Below are positions 35,652 through 45,391 of a DNA stretch of 64,000 bases, in pieces. Origin of the DNA: Roseiarcus sp963741405 (GTDB taxonomy: Bacteria; Pseudomonadota; Alphaproteobacteria; Rhizobiales; Beijerinckiaceae); contig CAVUHX010000034.1 of assembly GCA_963741405.1 (NCBI GenBank), forward strand, positions 248,001 to 312,000. The letters are read 5' to 3'. The position numbers were made by a program, and so were the translations under genes. Positions within the stretch are counted from its first letter, which is position 1, and each line of letters opens with the position of its first letter. The notes beneath the pieces were generated by a model that was not told the origin of the DNA, did not search any database, and saw only the letters and a program-made list of their open reading frames with translations.

Positions 35652-36629
35652 TCAACGGTACGGATCCGCCGACTCCAGGTATTTCACATATCGCGCGACC
35701 CCCTCGGCGACAGGCGCGAACGCGCCCGCATAGCCGGCCGCGCGCAGGTTTTCCAGCGGCGCGCGCGAGAAATATTGATAGCGGTCGCGCAGCAACTCGG
35801 GCATCGGCACGTAGCGGATGGCGGGCTGTCGCCCGACGGCCTTGAACAAGGCCTCGACAAGCGCGCGAAACGAGGCGGCGACGCCCGTGCCGACGTTGAA
35901 AATCCCGCAGGCGGGACCTTTTTCCATCAGCCAGAGCGTCGCGGCGACGGCGTCGTCGACATAGACGAAGTCGCGCAGCTGCTCGCCGTCGGCGTAGTGC
36001 TCGTGATGGCTCTTGAACAGCTCGACGGTCTCCCCGGCCCTGGCCCGGGCGTAATTCTTTCCGACGACGCTGATCATTCCCCCCTTGTGATATTCGTTCT
36101 GACCATAGACGTTGAAATATTTGACGCCGATGCACTTCGGCGGCAGCGGCAGGTTGTTTTCCCGCCGTTCCGCGACGATCTTGTCGATCAGATGCTTGGT
36201 CCAGCCGTAGAGGTTGAGCGGGCGCAGCTTCTTCAGCGCGTCGAGCGAAGGGTCGTCGTCGAATCCGTTCTCGCCGGCGCCGTAGGTCGCCGCGCTGGAG
36301 GCGTAGACCAGCTTGACCCCCTCGCGGGCGCAATAGTCGACGAGATCGAGGGTGAACCGGAAATTGACGCGCATCAGCTCGTCGGCGTCGGTCGTCGTGG
36401 TCGAGGAATTGGCGCCGAGGTGGAAAATCGCCTCCGGCCGGATTCGACCGAGCGCCGCCAACAGCTGGTCGGGAGGGACGAAGTCGCGAAAGGTTCGCTT
36501 GCGCAGGTTCTGCCAGCGCAGATCCTGGCCGAGCCGGTCGCAGACCACCAGATCGTCGCGTCCCTGCTCGTTCAACGCCGCAACGACATTCGACCCCATG
36601 AAGCCGGCCGCCCCCGTGACAACGATCAT
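35652..36629 (-). CDS. hldD: ADP-L-glycero-D-manno-heptose 6-epimerase
   Basis: A 325-residue short-chain epimerase. The NAD(P) motif is VVTGAAGFMGSNVV, the catalytic Ser/Tyr/Lys are in ASSAATYG and YGWTKHLID, and RPLNLYGW and GVKYFNVYGQNEYHKG match HldD (RfaD). It converts ADP-D-glycero- to ADP-L-glycero-manno-heptose for the inner core of lipopolysaccharide. It is convergent with kpsT and not part of the exporter operon. The frame is intact. Confidence 0.92.
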   Translation of the reverse strand: MIVVTGAAGFMGSNVVAALNEQGRDDLVVCDRLGQDLRWQNLRKRTFRDFVPPDQLLAALGRIRPEAIFHLGANSSTTTTDADELMRVNFRFTLDLVDYCAREGVKLVYASSAATYGAGENGFDDDPSLDALKKLRPLNLYGWTKHLIDKIVAERRENNLPLPPKCIGVKYFNVYGQNEYHKGGMISVVGKNYARARAGETVELFKSHHEHYADGEQLRDFVYVDDAVAATLWLMEKGPACGIFNVGTGVAASFRALVEALFKAVGRQPAIRYVPMPELLRDRYQYFSRAPLENLRAAGYAGAFAPVAEGVARYVKYLESADPYR

Positions 36630-37412
36630 TCCTTCTCCTCTTCTGAAGCGGGACTGGCGGAATCGCGGTCCCCATCCGGCGGGCCGCCTGCGGCTGCTTC
36701 TTTAATCCATCCGCTCGGCGCGGCAACGGGCCGAACGGCGGGAGACCGACCTGCCGCCCCAACCGCCTCGTCCGGATGAGCGCGATCGAAAGCAGGATGC
36801 AGTCGGGTCGAACCGGTCGACGGCGGAAAGGAGGAAAACTTGACGATGCCTCGTGCGCCGGCGCCGTCGCGCAGAATCGCCAGGAACGGGATTTTGGCCG
36901 CGGCTCCCTGTTTTGCCCTGGTAACAGGGAGAATCGCCGGCGCCGCGCCCCTTCCGCCCAAGGAATGCGTCGTGATGACAATAGGGTGGCTGCCGACATC
37001 GGATGCGGAGAATGAGCGAAAGAACAGGGAGACTTTCTCCCTGTTCCGCTGCCGAAACAGGGAGGAGAGGAAGGGGGCGGAAAGCTGGAAAGCGCGCGTC
37101 GCGCGCCCGCGGCGGAACGCAATCGTCAAGAATTCCTGAACTCTCGCAAATGCGGAAAGGCTCATCGGCGATGGCGCTGGACCGGCTTGAAATCCCCGCG
37201 TTCCAGCCGCTCGAGGCCTTCCGGCGCTTCGAAACCGCGAGCGATCTTTTCTGGGAGCGCCGACGCCCAATGACACCGCCGATTTTCGCAGCAATCGCGC
37301 CGGGCGCGCCCTGGAATTCCCTTCGGGATCCGAGCGCTCCGGGAAGCGCCTCAGCGAATTCTATCGCCATGTCGTTGGCTGAGTGTCGCCTTCGTCGCGC
37401 GTTCGAGCGATG
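36630..37412. other. Gene-free stretch with degenerate repeats
   Basis: About 780 bases downstream of the frameshifted methyltransferase and upstream of hldD. I see no gene with recognisable similarity on either strand. The motif CAGGGAG recurs several times between 36925 and 37060, twice as part of a strong hairpin, which looks like a decayed repetitive element. Confidence 0.4.
37022..37046. repeat. Perfect 11-base hairpin (CAGGGAG-type)
   Basis: GAACAGGGAGA at 37022-37032 and its exact complement at 37036-37046 are separated by a 3-base loop. Partial copies of the arm lie at about 36926 and 37054. No T-run follows on either strand, so it is not a standard intrinsic terminator. A piece of a dispersed repeat is more likely. 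Confidence 0.6.
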
Positions 37413-38445
37413 TCACTCCCTCTTTTGCGCCAGGAACGTGTTCGAAAGCCATCGGTCGTAGTTTCCGATGCAGTGATCCTGCCGGACTTCGATGGGCAGC
37501 ATGTTGTGCCGGCTTAGAAGCTGAAAGATTTCCCGCTGCGGCACGAAATGGATTTCCATTTCTTCTTTTTTGTATTGTCCGTCGAGATAGCCTCGCAGAG
37601 CGAATTTGTAGCCCGATCCATAAGTCGGCACCTGGAAGAAGGCGATTCCCCCGTTGGCCAATCCCGTCGAAGGCTCGTTCCAGAACGTCGCAAATGATCG
37701 GCGGAGGATTGTGCTGCAACACGATGATCGAGAAGAAGATATCGGCGCCGCGCAACCTGCTCAGCCCCTCCGGCCCCTCCAGGAGAACGAATTCGACATT
37801 GTCGATGTTCTCCTTGCTGAGGCGTTCGCGCGCTGCCGCGAGGTGCGAAGGCGATACGTCGAAGGCGAGGACGCGCTTGTAGCGGCGGGCGAGAAAGCGG
37901 GTCACTCGACCGACGCCGCAGCCAAACTCGGCGATCGTCGCCTCTCTCGACGTCTCGACGTCGTTTCGCTGCAGGAATGCGTCAAAATATTTCAGATCAT
38001 GCGAGCCGGTTTCATAAAACAAATCGATCAGATTTTCCTGATGAATTTGATCGGACATAAATTTCTTGTCGGTGAGCACCGACCAATAGGGCTCTTCCTC
38101 GCCAAATTTTGTCCAGACATTTTGAATGTGTTTCCAGAGCTTGATCTGGTCGTCGCTTGGAAAGCCGCGTCTGCACCTCGTTTCGCGGGCTGAAGTTCAG
38201 GTTCAAACCGGGAGGCGCATCAGAGCGAGGCTCGGGAGGCGGGCCGGAATATAAACCGCGTGAATTCTGCCGATCCGAGGAAATTCTGGACAAGGGGCAG
38301 CAGGCCGCGTTGCTTCAGGGCAGCGACATTGGGTATGGAACCCGCGAATGTCGGGCTCGCGCCTGAGCATCGCCTTATAGAGGGCGTCAACGATCTCCCC
38401 CGCAGTAAAGATCTCGCGATTTACCGTCTCGACACTGTCTGACAT
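37413..38445 (-). pseudogene. DUF4214-like module + SAM-dependent methyltransferase, frameshifted
   Basis: Joining three reading frames gives about 345 residues. The N-terminal ~70 resemble DUF4214 (IVDALYKAMLRREPDIRGFH, then AALKQRGLLPLVQNFLGSAEF). The rest is a class I methyltransferase with IAEFGCGVGRVTRFLA as the SAM-binding loop, VLAFDVSPSHLAAARERL and FSIIVLQHNPPPI, ending in DRWLSNTFLAQKRE. One-base breaks are needed near 38332, 38255, 38160 and 37662. A likely role is methylation of a surface glycan or its precursor, from context. The start is an ATG with AGAGGC upstream. As written it would make only a ~40-residue N-terminal fragment before leaving frame. Confidence 0.65.
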
Positions 38446-38467
38446 CGCTTGCCTCTGGGCACCGGGG

Positions 38468-38707
38468 TTACCGACCCGTGGCGCTTAGCAGCTTTCTGGA
38501 AGGAACCTCGGGAGACGATCCCGAGTAAACCTGTTTGAACTCGGCCAACTCAAGGAAATTCCTCACCAGGGCCAGCAGCCCATGTTGCTTCAGGGCGGCT
38601 GCGTGGGTGTAAAACCCGTCGGCATCGGGCTCGCGCTTGAGGAAGCCATGGTAAAAGGCGTTGATGGTATCATACATTTCGGGGGTTACATCGACTTTGT
38701 TCGACAT
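38468..38707 (-). CDS. Small DUF4214-like protein
   Basis: A 79-residue protein made almost only of a DUF4214-like module: FYHGFLKREPDADGFYTHAAAL, LLALVRNFLELAEF and VYSGSSPE. It is a paralogue of the N-terminal module of the frameshifted methyltransferase just downstream, including the leader AGAGGCAAGC before the ATG. It could be a free-standing module or the remains of a longer protein. No enzyme domain follows before the stop. Function unknown. Confidence 0.6.
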   Translation of the reverse strand: MSNKVDVTPEMYDTINAFYHGFLKREPDADGFYTHAAALKQHGLLALVRNFLELAEFKQVYSGSSPEVPSRKLLSATGR

Positions 38708-39301
38708 GCTTGCCTCTGCCGCCGGGTGGCCCGACCTCGGCGCTTAGCGGTTTCTTGCCCTTGCCAACGAACTCCGATTGGAATTCGGTTGACCGTTGCG
38801 AGTTAGCGTTTGTGGCCCAGCCTGATGAATAAACTGAGCGCCTTCACCGTCCTACCACAAGAGGATTGCCGAGGACAGGATTGATGCCAGCGCCGCCAAT
38901 TCCCAACTTACTCACTACCGCAATTTCGTGAACGTGAAAATGTTTGTCATGTACACTAGGTGCCCGATTCTTCGTGGACGTTCTGTAGGCAGCAGTTGTT
39001 GCTAAACGCGGCTTCAAGAATGCTTTTCGCAGGTGTTACATGCATCTCCATATGGAGGTAGGCGTCACGAACGTCCTGCGGCGACACTGCTTTCACTACT
39101 CCGGAAATCATTTCGCGTCTTTATTCGTGTTCGTGAGAGACAAGCCATTGCCGATGTCCCCTCCTACTCGCTTCTGCTGAGGTACCCTGACCGAAATGTC
39201 TTCGTCGCTTTGAGATTGCAGCACCTGCGGCCGATCCGGCTGAAGGAAATCGTGACCCTCTGGTTGGTTGACGAGGTGGCCATTGCCAAAGGCCTAGAGG
39301 C
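38708..39301. other. Intergenic region, lower GC
   Basis: About 590 bases between the FkbM gene and the small DUF4214-like gene. It is less GC-rich than the housekeeping part. No frame shows recognisable similarity, and a plus-strand frame around 39033-39350 overlaps the FkbM gene and is not convincing. Confidence 0.35.
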
Positions 39302-40288
39302 CTATTTGCCGGAGTCAGGCTTAGCGTTGAGCAAAAATAGATCCAAGTGACTACCGTGGTCGTGTGTAATATGTCGGGTGAGCGCCGAGTTGATCTGTTC
39401 TATAATCTCGTACTTCGAACCTAGGATTTTCTCAGAAGGTTTTTCCCTGTGTAGTATTTCAAATCCATAGCCAATATCAATTAACTCGGAAAGCAGAGAA
39501 GCACCCGATTGCCCAGACCCTAGTTTCTGAAATTCATCGGAATACTCCAAATATATCATTGGCATATTGCGTCTAACTGTTTCCATCGCACCCTTGAAGA
39601 ATTTATACTCATGCCCCTCGATGTCGATTTTAACCATGTCGATTGGTATTTCCTTGTTCCAGAATCCATCCAAAGTCACAACAGGGACGACTTCAAAACT
39701 TGCGCCTTGATTTCCCTCGCCAACCAGTGTGTTGTTAGATGTCTGGCGGTCCTTACTGAAGTACAAACATCCATTGACGTCACTAAGGCCAAGAGGGTAG
39801 ACTGTGACGTTTTGGATGGAGTTTGCCCAAACATTTTGCTGTAGCACATTTGCATTACGCGATGACGCTTCAAACGAATAAATATGCCCGTGCGGAATTT
39901 TCTTCGCTAAAGGAAGAGTAAACAGTCCAAGATTTGCGCCAACGTCAACAAAAGTACGCACCCCAGAAAGCCTAGAAAACATATGTGACGAAACATATGG
40001 TTCGTACGTTTGAGCAACGGAAAGATTCAAATACGTAAAATCTGGGTATGGTAAAGTAAATTCCACTTCTTCGTAAGTCACGCGGCAGAACGTATCCCAG
40101 ATACTTGCTTTTCGCAACTTATGCAGTCTTAGAAACTCCTCACTTTGGATCATTGCGGAAGCCAATTCATACACGCTATCTGTTTTTATGCCCTTGACAT
40201 AGGCACCCCAAGTCTGCAACCCCGATGGATCAGCCTCCCTGTTCAGAAGTACTTTGTACAACAGTTTTATATTTTCTTGCACTAGCAT
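39302..40288 (-). CDS. FkbM-family methyltransferase with N-terminal DUF4214-like module
   Basis: A 328-residue intact protein. Residues 1-60 form a DUF4214-like module (KLLYKVLLNREADPSGLQTW ... SAMIQSEEF). The remainder is an FkbM-type SAM methyltransferase with TFVDVGANLGLFTLPLAKK, IYSFEASSRNANVLQQN, VTLDGFW and MVKIDIEGHEYKFFKG. FkbM enzymes O-methylate sugars or secondary metabolites; a surface-glycan substrate is inferred from the neighbours. The gene is clearly AT-richer than the window average and uses codons unlike the housekeeping genes, which suggests recent acquisition. Confidence 0.82.
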   Translation of the reverse strand: MLVQENIKLLYKVLLNREADPSGLQTWGAYVKGIKTDSVYELASAMIQSEEFLRLHKLRKASIWDTFCRVTYEEVEFTLPYPDFTYLNLSVAQTYEPYVSSHMFSRLSGVRTFVDVGANLGLFTLPLAKKIPHGHIYSFEASSRNANVLQQNVWANSIQNVTVYPLGLSDVNGCLYFSKDRQTSNNTLVGEGNQGASFEVVPVVTLDGFWNKEIPIDMVKIDIEGHEYKFFKGAMETVRRNMPMIYLEYSDEFQKLGSGQSGASLLSELIDIGYGFEILHREKPSEKILGSKYEIIEQINSALTRHITHDHGSHLDLFLLNAKPDSGK

Positions 40289-40372
40289 TGTCGTCCTATT
40301 TTACTTTCTCGTGGCCTTTGGGCTAAGTTCAATCCGCCCATCATCCCTCTCATCGCCGGTACGGAAGACGGT

Positions 40373-41605
40373 TCAATTTGCTTCCCTTGCATTCCGGAGC
40401 TCGAGCGTCGCCGCCCCCGCTAGCTTTAAGTACCAGTCATTGCTGACATGGCAGTCGCTGTTGTCGAGGGACAGGAGCGGCGCGTTTGCCGGTAGTTGAT
40501 CCGGCATAGCGACTACTTTGAATATAGCTGTGCCCTCGTTCACTTCGTCGAACATTGCTGTATAAAGCATCGTGGCGCCTGCTTCGACTACACCAGCGAC
40601 CTGATGCGTGTAAAATTGGCCGCAGTCTCGGGGAATTCGACCGAGCGCCTGTTTTCGGTCAGTTCCGTTATGCCAAGACATGCCTGGGAATACGACAGGC
40701 AAATAGTCAATCCCGAGCCGCTTTGTCTCGGCGATATCGGGCTCGATTTGATCCCTTTCAAATTCATCAAACTCGGTTTTGTTCTTAAACCGCCCAATGG
40801 TCCAGGGAGAGATGACGTCCACCGATCGATAAACCTCCGCCCATTCTCGTTCTTTGCGAGAGTCCTTACCAAGTGTCCGCCAGTACGCGGGGACACCCGC
40901 GACAATCGTTGCCGGCGTCGCCGCGGTCCGAAAAACTCGAATGAGATCAAGCGCTTGCGGAGGAGAAATCGGACGTAGCCCGAAACCCCATAGTCCCACA
41001 ACTGGTTTACCCCGGTGGCGCATATAGCTCGGGCTGCCGGTGAGGTGGTTTGATTGGGTCAATTCCGTCCAATCACGACTGACTTTTTCAACAATATCGG
41101 GAATGTCTCCGGACAGATCATACATGATGAAAAATCCTCGACGCGCCTCCTCCGCGGCGGCTCTCACACTTTCCATCACGCGATCAGTATGCTCAAGGGT
41201 TTGCGGAACGCGAAACTCCGAGACAAATCTCTCCAAAGCAACGCCGTCGATATTGTTGTCGCGCATCCAGCGAAAATGGCGAGCGACGGTTTTTGGATTC
41301 TCGGATGAAAAGAGATAAGCGGGCTTTCCTGAGGGTAGCGATAGCCCAGTCGCACACAATTCGGGCGGCGTTAGCTCCGATGTGTCAGGCCAGAAGTCCA
41401 CTACCAAGTCGTTTGGGTCGGGCTTCTTGCCGCGGAACCAGTGTCGCCAGCCCAGGCCATCAGGATCTGTCGGGCAACTGAACCATCCCTGATAACCCAC
41501 TACGTGTTTGCCGTAGAGGGTTGAGAAGTCGTCAGCTTGGGCAAAACCTGACAGGTGCCATGAGCATAGAACGGTGAGAAAGAATAGGGATCCAATGAAC
41601 TTCAA
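40373..41605 (-). CDS. Secreted glycoside hydrolase, GH71/GH99-like
   Basis: About 410 residues with a signal peptide (KFIGSLFFLTVLCSW, cleavage after FAQA). The mature part begins with GKHVVGYQGWFSCPTDPDG and contains HFRWMRDNNIDGVALERFV, GKPVVGLWGFGL and, near the end, MFDEVNEGTAIFKV. These are landmarks of GH71/GH99-like (alpha)8 barrel proteins, which include endo-alpha-mannanases and alpha-1,3-glucanases. The TTG at 41605 with GAGAGG upstream gives a clean signal peptide; a longer start at 41635 is less likely. It starts 11 bases after the sulfotransferase stop. A role in trimming or editing the exported polysaccharide is inference. Confidence 0.72.
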   Translation of the reverse strand: MKFIGSLFFLTVLCSWHLSGFAQADDFSTLYGKHVVGYQGWFSCPTDPDGLGWRHWFRGKKPDPNDLVVDFWPDTSELTPPELCATGLSLPSGKPAYLFSSENPKTVARHFRWMRDNNIDGVALERFVSEFRVPQTLEHTDRVMESVRAAAEEARRGFFIMYDLSGDIPDIVEKVSRDWTELTQSNHLTGSPSYMRHRGKPVVGLWGFGLRPISPPQALDLIRVFRTAATPATIVAGVPAYWRTLGKDSRKEREWAEVYRSVDVISPWTIGRFKNKTEFDEFERDQIEPDIAETKRLGIDYLPVVFPGMSWHNGTDRKQALGRIPRDCGQFYTHQVAGVVEAGATMLYTAMFDEVNEGTAIFKVVAMPDQLPANAPLLSLDNSDCHVSNDWYLKLAGAATLELRNAREAN

Positions 41606-41616
41606 TTCTGCGCCTC

Positions 41617-42730
41617 TCACTGCAGGCGAACCCACGGATACCCGCCAGTAACGCCCGACCTCATAACATGGTCAAAGAGTTTTAGATCTTGCTCCATCTT
41701 TTTAGATATCGAAAGTTTTAGCTGCCTCGACATATCATTATATTGTATATATTTTGTCGAAACATTTTGATTGTCGAACTGCTCAATCCCTAGTCTGGCC
41801 AGGAATTCTGCTAATCTATCCAGCATAACCAATTTGACATCCAGTTGTCGGATGCACTCAACCGCAGACGACATCGTTGGTACAATTCCAAGTTGAGCGC
41901 ACATTGGATTGTCCTGTAGCAACTTATCAACAATGCGAGGGACAAATTCTCTTATCATACTTTGATCATCGATAAGTTGATCATGCGCAAGACCCAAGGA
42001 TTCCTTCCAAGCTAATACCCCAGGGTTAATTTCTGTGTTTACCGAAATCTATAACAAAATTGATAAAAGAAACCGCAGTAGTGTAAGGATCGCGCAAGAC
42101 GGTAAATATGCTATCGTCGGCCCGCTTCGCATGGAAAGTTATAAGGTCACGAATTGAAGGATGCCCGTCGAGCGCAATATATTTAGTATTCGAATTTAAT
42201 AGAGATCGCGTCGCCTCACCAAAGAGACCCAGGACGTCCGGCATCCATCCGCCTTTGACGAAGCTGGGCATCTTCAGGACCGAAAACCGCGGATCATTTT
42301 TGAATGCGTGAATGACTGTTGTGCCGCCCGTTTTTGGAATGTGGACAAAGAGTTCACGCTTCAGATGCTGAAAGTCATCAAGTAGATACCAGACATAATT
42401 ATTGATAAACTCTTCCGAAGTCAGCATTTCCTCCATGGTTTGCGCGTGATTTTCGACCGGCTTCGACGCGATGGAGTTCGATTTGGGTAGCCTGCCTAAA
42501 AGCACCACGTAGTAAAATCGTAACTCACGTGCAGGCGGGTAGTGCTTTACGAGGGACGCAATCTCTTCCAAGCCGGCACGAGGTCCATCATCATGCGCTA
42601 GAGCACGGATAATTCGACCGCGCCAGTGCGCATGGTCCACTCGTGGACTTTGGGTCGGCTGTCCTCTGACAACATTAGGGCCGTCGAAGCCCCTCTGACC
42701 GTCGGCGTTAGTCCCCAGCTCGAGAATCAC
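41617..42730 (-). pseudogene. Sulfotransferase-family protein, frameshifted
   Basis: The first ~235 residues include the PAPS-binding loop VHIPKTGGTTVIHAF and, further on, ITFHAKRADDSIFTVLRDP (3'-phosphate-binding Arg/Ser region). Upstream of it, YYVVLLGRLPKSN ... EEMLTSEEF resembles a DUF4214-like module. After DFGKH the frame breaks near 42035, and the C-terminal ~130 residues (INPGVLAWKESLGLAHDQ onward, ending GGYPWVRLQ) continue in another frame. One extra base explains it. It would transfer sulfate to a glycan. The GTG start overlaps the previous gene's stop. The gene is AT-richer than average. Confidence 0.65.
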
Positions 42731-43102
42731 ATATTTCTATAATTAATTTCTGTGTTTCCCCCTTCTGCACCGTCGAGGGTGATTTCTTCCGATCCCGGAA
42801 CACCCTCTGATTGCCGGCTCTGGATGTTTTTGTTGGCGAAGGGAGTTCTCCGGTTTGAAAACTGCATCCGGAGGAAGTGAGTTACTACCCGGCGCAGAAA
42901 CCGCAACGGTTCCAACTCCGGCCCGTGACCTACGGAACTGGGTATATAGTCGACTGAACTCCTCCGACCGAAGCAACGCAGTCCGAAATGTCATACAGTC
43001 TTTCATTGTCGCCGCGTGGGCACGCACTATCGCCATATTCTCTGGTTCTCGACCAAGAATATAGCGATAGCCCCAAACGACCTCAGCTTCGGTCAGCGCC
43101 AT
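42727..43102 (-). pseudogene. DUF4214-like protein, probably frameshifted
   Basis: The N-terminal ~58 residues are a DUF4214-like module: VVWGYRYILGREPENMAIVR and FRTALLRSEEFSRLYTQF. After about residue 80 the frame turns arginine-rich, while another frame reads more naturally (QSEGVPGSEEITLDGAEGG, ending NYRNM). That second frame ends in TGA overlapping the GTG of the sulfotransferase gene. A single break near 42860 is the simplest reading. It may originally have been fused with the sulfotransferase. Confidence 0.5.
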
Positions 43103-43153
43103 AATTGCCCTCGTTCAGCAGCTTCTAACAACCCGTTCTTCAACCCCACTCGA

Positions 43154-45391
43154 TCAAACAACTCGCTGCAGCCCAGGCAATGGCTTCAAGGAAACGACCC
43201 CTGACATTCCAAGCAACAGCTCTTCAAGGAGCATAACGCGCGCCAGGGCGTCGTCCAGCCGCGCATATCCAACGGACCCCACCCCGAGCCAGACGTCTTT
43301 GCGAGGATCGGCGCCCGTGCTGTCCGCATGGATCTCTCCCACGGCGCGAAACTCGAGCAGCAGTTTTCGCCCATTGGGAACTGCATGAACGCGCAAGGCC
43401 TGTTTGGCGCCGGAACGCAACGGCACCACCGGATAGGCGATGTCGTTGATGAAAAGTTGCAAAGACGTTCCGGACAACCATGTCGCGGTATTCGTTTCGA
43501 TCGCAATCACAATCGGCTGGTCCTGCTCATCGTCGACCCGGAACGCGATCGTTGCGCCTTTGCCTTTGATCCACCGTCCAAAGTTCTCCACCGGATACCA
43601 ATCCGTGTCGAACGCGAAGTGGACTACGCCAGCGTCGCCCGAGTCGATGAATCTCGTCAAGTTGTCGCCGTGACCGAATCGGCATATGCGGCCGGCCTTC
43701 AGAAGCGGCGGCTCGAGAATATTCTCCAGGTTATCCTTGTCGCCCGCCGCCGACTGGACAATTTTGATCAAATCCACCGCAACGTCAGACCATTGTCGCG
43801 GCGTGAAATTGTCCTTGATGTGCGTCGCTCGTTGTTCTCGGAACCGCGCGTCGTTAATGAATTTCGCAATCTTGTCGTAGCCGTCATTCTCATTAAACGG
43901 GTCAACATAGTCAACGAAATCGCCGGCCACTTCCGGAACGGAACTTGTATTCGAGGCGACGCAGGGACGGCCAAAAATAAGGCTCTCTCCCACCGGCAAC
44001 CCCCAGCCTTCCACGAAACTCGGAAAAACGGTAAACATGGCAGAACGGTAAAGCTGAGACAATTCATGGTCGGACAAGTCGTGCAGGATCTTGATCATAC
44101 CCTGCAGGTTGTTGGTCGATTCCAGCTGCGATCGTAAATCCTGGACGCGCCAACCTAGCCTGCCAACAAACACGAGCCGTGGAGCTTTCGCGCCCATCTC
44201 TTCGATCAGTCGCTTCCATATTCTGAAAAGATAAGTATGGTTCTTGCGAATTTCTATGGTTGAAACATACAATACGTAGTTCTCTTTCAGTAACTTAGCT
44301 ACCGGTGTTGAAATCGTTGCCTTCAAGCCTTCGCTAGGTTCCCAGGTCTTGTGCGCAGATCGCAGAGTCAAAATTGGCGCGCGTGGAATCGCTTGTTCAT
44401 CCATGAACTTCCCGACGCGTTTTCCGGAGTAATCCGAGACAGTCAGGATGAAATTGACAACACTCAGCACGCTGTAGAAGTAGGATCGAAATGCATCCGT
44501 CAGGTCTTTTTCACAAAATTCCGGGTGAGTTATCGGAATGATATCGTGAATCAGTGTTCCAACACGGACACCTTGCCGCCTGAGGGCGATTATACGCTCG
44601 GCGACGTTTTGAAGCACCCAAAAAGCCCCCAATATTAACAGAACATCCCCTAGTACAGGCTGATAGTAGCGGCCGCGAGCGGTAGACGCCTCCATTATTT
44701 CCTTAAGGCGGTCATGGTCGACCACGATTCGTGACAGCTCCTCGGTAAGTTCGATAATGTAAATGTCGTCAATATTGATGTACTCCCCGTCTCTTTCCGC
44801 CAGGAATGATGCGCCTCCCCGTTCGCTGGGCCCCATGGCAATCAGGGCTTTGGCGATTTCGAGCTGGACCCTCTGAATACCGGACACTGTCGGGTGATGT
44901 CTCAAGTAAAAATAGACGTCAGACAAGTCAATAAATATGGCAGACTTTCTCTCTCCCACAATATTCTTGCCGGGATCGATTTCCTCAACAGAAATACCAA
45001 AATTGCGCAGTTCTCGTGAAGCGTCGAGCAGCAATGGATCAAGCCGCAGCGCTCTCTTGTAAGCATGGACCGCCTCGGCGGTCTTGTGCAACCTCTTGTA
45101 CAAGTGACCAAGCTGGAGATGCGTGTCCGCGATTTCCGGATTCAGCTCGATGCTGCGCTTGTAGGCCTCCTCGGCGCCCGACAGATTTCCCGACTCCTTC
45201 AGCATATGGCCAAATTGCACCCAAATGGCGTCATGGTCCGGCGCGGAGGCCAGATACTCTTTGTATAACTCAGCGGCTTTTGCCCAATTTCTGTCGTCTC
45301 GGGCAGCGTCCGCGTTGCGCAGCGCGGTTTTAGCGCCCGTATTGGTGGCGGCCCGCACAGAATTCTGAAATATGGAAGTCAACTTCACCAC
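43154..45391 (-). CDS. TPR - glycosyltransferase (GT4) protein with C-terminal extension
   Basis: A 745-residue intact protein. Residues ~20-130 hold two to three TPR units (AAELYKEYLASAPDHDAIWVQ, AEEAYKRSIELNPEIADTHL, AVHAYKRALRLDP). Residues ~150-560 are a GT4-type transferase (SGIQRVQLEIAKAL, GTLIHDIIPITHPEF, YVLYVSTIEIRKNH, FPSFVEGWGLPVGESL with the sugar-nucleotide-binding glutamates). A C-terminal ~170-residue part looks like a beta-sandwich of unknown use. The family assembles surface or O-linked glycans; donor and acceptor are unknown. The first codons overlap the upstream gene's stop (GTGGTGA), so the two are coupled; GTG at 45388 is an alternative start. Confidence 0.82.
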   Translation of the reverse strand: MVKLTSIFQNSVRAATNTGAKTALRNADAARDDRNWAKAAELYKEYLASAPDHDAIWVQFGHMLKESGNLSGAEEAYKRSIELNPEIADTHLQLGHLYKRLHKTAEAVHAYKRALRLDPLLLDASRELRNFGISVEEIDPGKNIVGERKSAIFIDLSDVYFYLRHHPTVSGIQRVQLEIAKALIAMGPSERGGASFLAERDGEYINIDDIYIIELTEELSRIVVDHDRLKEIMEASTARGRYYQPVLGDVLLILGAFWVLQNVAERIIALRRQGVRVGTLIHDIIPITHPEFCEKDLTDAFRSYFYSVLSVVNFILTVSDYSGKRVGKFMDEQAIPRAPILTLRSAHKTWEPSEGLKATISTPVAKLLKENYVLYVSTIEIRKNHTYLFRIWKRLIEEMGAKAPRLVFVGRLGWRVQDLRSQLESTNNLQGMIKILHDLSDHELSQLYRSAMFTVFPSFVEGWGLPVGESLIFGRPCVASNTSSVPEVAGDFVDYVDPFNENDGYDKIAKFINDARFREQRATHIKDNFTPRQWSDVAVDLIKIVQSAAGDKDNLENILEPPLLKAGRICRFGHGDNLTRFIDSGDAGVVHFAFDTDWYPVENFGRWIKGKGATIAFRVDDEQDQPIVIAIETNTATWLSGTSLQLFINDIAYPVVPLRSGAKQALRVHAVPNGRKLLLEFRAVGEIHADSTGADPRKDVWLGVGSVGYARLDDALARVMLLEELLLGMSGVVSLKPLPGLQRVV

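Noticed and set aside
36626..37370. Minus-strand frames of ~220 codons downstream of the frameshifted methyltransferase
   Set aside because: Two overlapping frames of low-complexity composition run through the hairpin repeats and into hldD; no domain is recognisable.
39033..39350. Plus-strand frame of 105 codons before the FkbM gene
   Set aside because: It overlaps the 3' end of the FkbM gene, has no clear ribosome site and resembles no family I know.
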